64,000 nt of DNA from Heliocidaris tuberculata (taxonomy: Eukaryota > Echinodermata > Echinoidea > Camarodonta > Echinometridae): positions 5,550,883 to 5,614,882 of the forward strand of contig CM046841.1 in the NCBI GenBank assembly GCA_025618425.1, written 5' to 3'. Below, piece after piece: positions 63,528 through 64,000 of the stretch. Made by a program: the position numbers and the translations under genes. The notes below the pieces were generated by a model that did no database searches, was not told the origin of the DNA, and worked only from the letters and a program-made list of their open reading frames with translations. Within the stretch, counting starts at the first letter, position 1. Each line of letters begins with the position of its first letter.

Positions 63528-63625
63528 ATTTATACTCAATTTACACAAGCAAGAAACCAGTACAACTCATCATCATGTCTCTGTATCCATCATTAGAAGA
63601 TATGAAAGTTGACCAGATGGCTCAG
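63528..63625 (+). CDS. SDCBP: Syntenin-1 orthologue, first coding exon (coding 63575-63625)
   Basis: Acceptor 'TTTTTTCTGCTTACAG' ends at 63527; ATG at 63575; donor CTCAG|GTGAGA after 63625. The 17 codons read MSLYPSLEDMKVDQMAQ, almost the same as the start of vertebrate syntenin-1 (MSLYPSLED.KVD), whose N-terminus holds the LYPxL motifs that bind ALIX. Syntenin is a tandem-PDZ adaptor for syndecans and exosome formation at membranes. The bases before the ATG are 5' UTR, so an upstream non-coding exon should exist left of here. This is the only clearly intact host gene in the window. Confidence 0.88.
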
Positions 63626-63982
63626 GTGAGATAAAACTCTTCATAAAGGTTGTATATGTATCAAAATGAAACTTTAACAATCAGTTTGCCATTCTTGTTT
63701 GATCTTTGTAAAATAAAATACGGTAATAAAATGATTAGCAGGAAATTTCAAGGAAATTTAGAAGATACATTCTCATTTAACCCAGTATCATTTGATGAAT
63801 GCAAGTTTTACAAAATTGAAATGCATTGTCATTAATAGACGATATTGATTTCTCTGACACTGAAAATAAAAGAGAATGAAACTTATTTGTCTGTGATTGA
63901 TCCCATTGATCTACATGTAGGTAGTAGGATTGAATGTTACAAACAAATCAACAAGGCTTCTAATTTTTCACATCTCTGGCAG

Positions 63983-64000
63983 CAAATGGTTGCTGACAAA
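63983..64000 (+). CDS. SDCBP: Syntenin-1 orthologue, next coding exon, cut by window end
   Basis: Acceptor 'CATCTCTGGCAG' ends at 63982 and the following 18 bases read Q-M-V-A-D-K in phase 0 with the previous exon. The rest of the gene (the two PDZ domains) lies beyond the window. Confidence 0.7.

Overview
The window looks like animal nuclear DNA, most likely from a marine invertebrate deuterostome. An echinoderm is my best guess, at low to moderate confidence. Reasons: genes have GT-AG introns, ACATGTACATGT runs and palindromic MITEs are dense, a LINE is present, and the right end carries the first coding exons of a syntenin (SDCBP) orthologue. Nothing looks bacterial and there are no operons. 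Most of the sequence is repeat-derived and nearly all recognisable coding DNA is broken.

Left part (about 1.3-44 kb): at least nine copies or fragments of one multi-exon gene family, all on the minus strand. Copy A (7678-1345) is the most complete, with ten exons of which most boundaries agree in phase. Its protein order is: two C2H2 fingers; an FGKxxGQT module like the ExoX C-terminal domain; a short acidic linker; a DUF6729-like zinc-binding domain; an RNase H/DDE-transposase-like core (IDGTK, YTDN, NSLEGLH); a large conserved late region; and a proline-rich tail with a Cys-rich motif. Copy A has three probable frameshifts. The other copies are mosaics: B is permuted with a partial exon repeated about four times; C, G and I lack the catalytic core; D, E and J are single-exon fragments; H is nested. 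Among them lie a SAP/SWIM zinc-finger gene (24840-22091), a DUF3987-like P-loop gene split by a 1.1-kb MITE (20833-18801), two 5S rRNA gene remnants, and a 5-kb element with long terminal inverted repeats (34085-39051).

Middle (44-56 kb): nested palindromic elements, including a MITE at the centre of a larger inverted duplication, then a minus-strand LINE (about 52.9-48.0 kb). The LINE is interrupted by three TIR elements and by an 18-bp minisatellite that seems to have grown out of its own reverse-transcriptase QGCP codons. At 55205-55788 a 584-bp element with perfect 39-bp inverted repeats carries a SAP-domain reading frame.

Right part (56-64 kb): a satellite of about 30-bp units (56.15-61.8 kb) hosts three transposons. 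One is a 2.2-kb IS630/Tc1-like element whose transposase has one frameshift. The window ends in the syntenin gene (plus strand).

The genes do not form a pathway. The coherent theme is a same-strand, tandemly expanded and decaying transposase-like family (C2H2 + ExoX-like + DUF6729-like + DDE-like), which is the best candidate here for a poorly described mobile or domesticated system.
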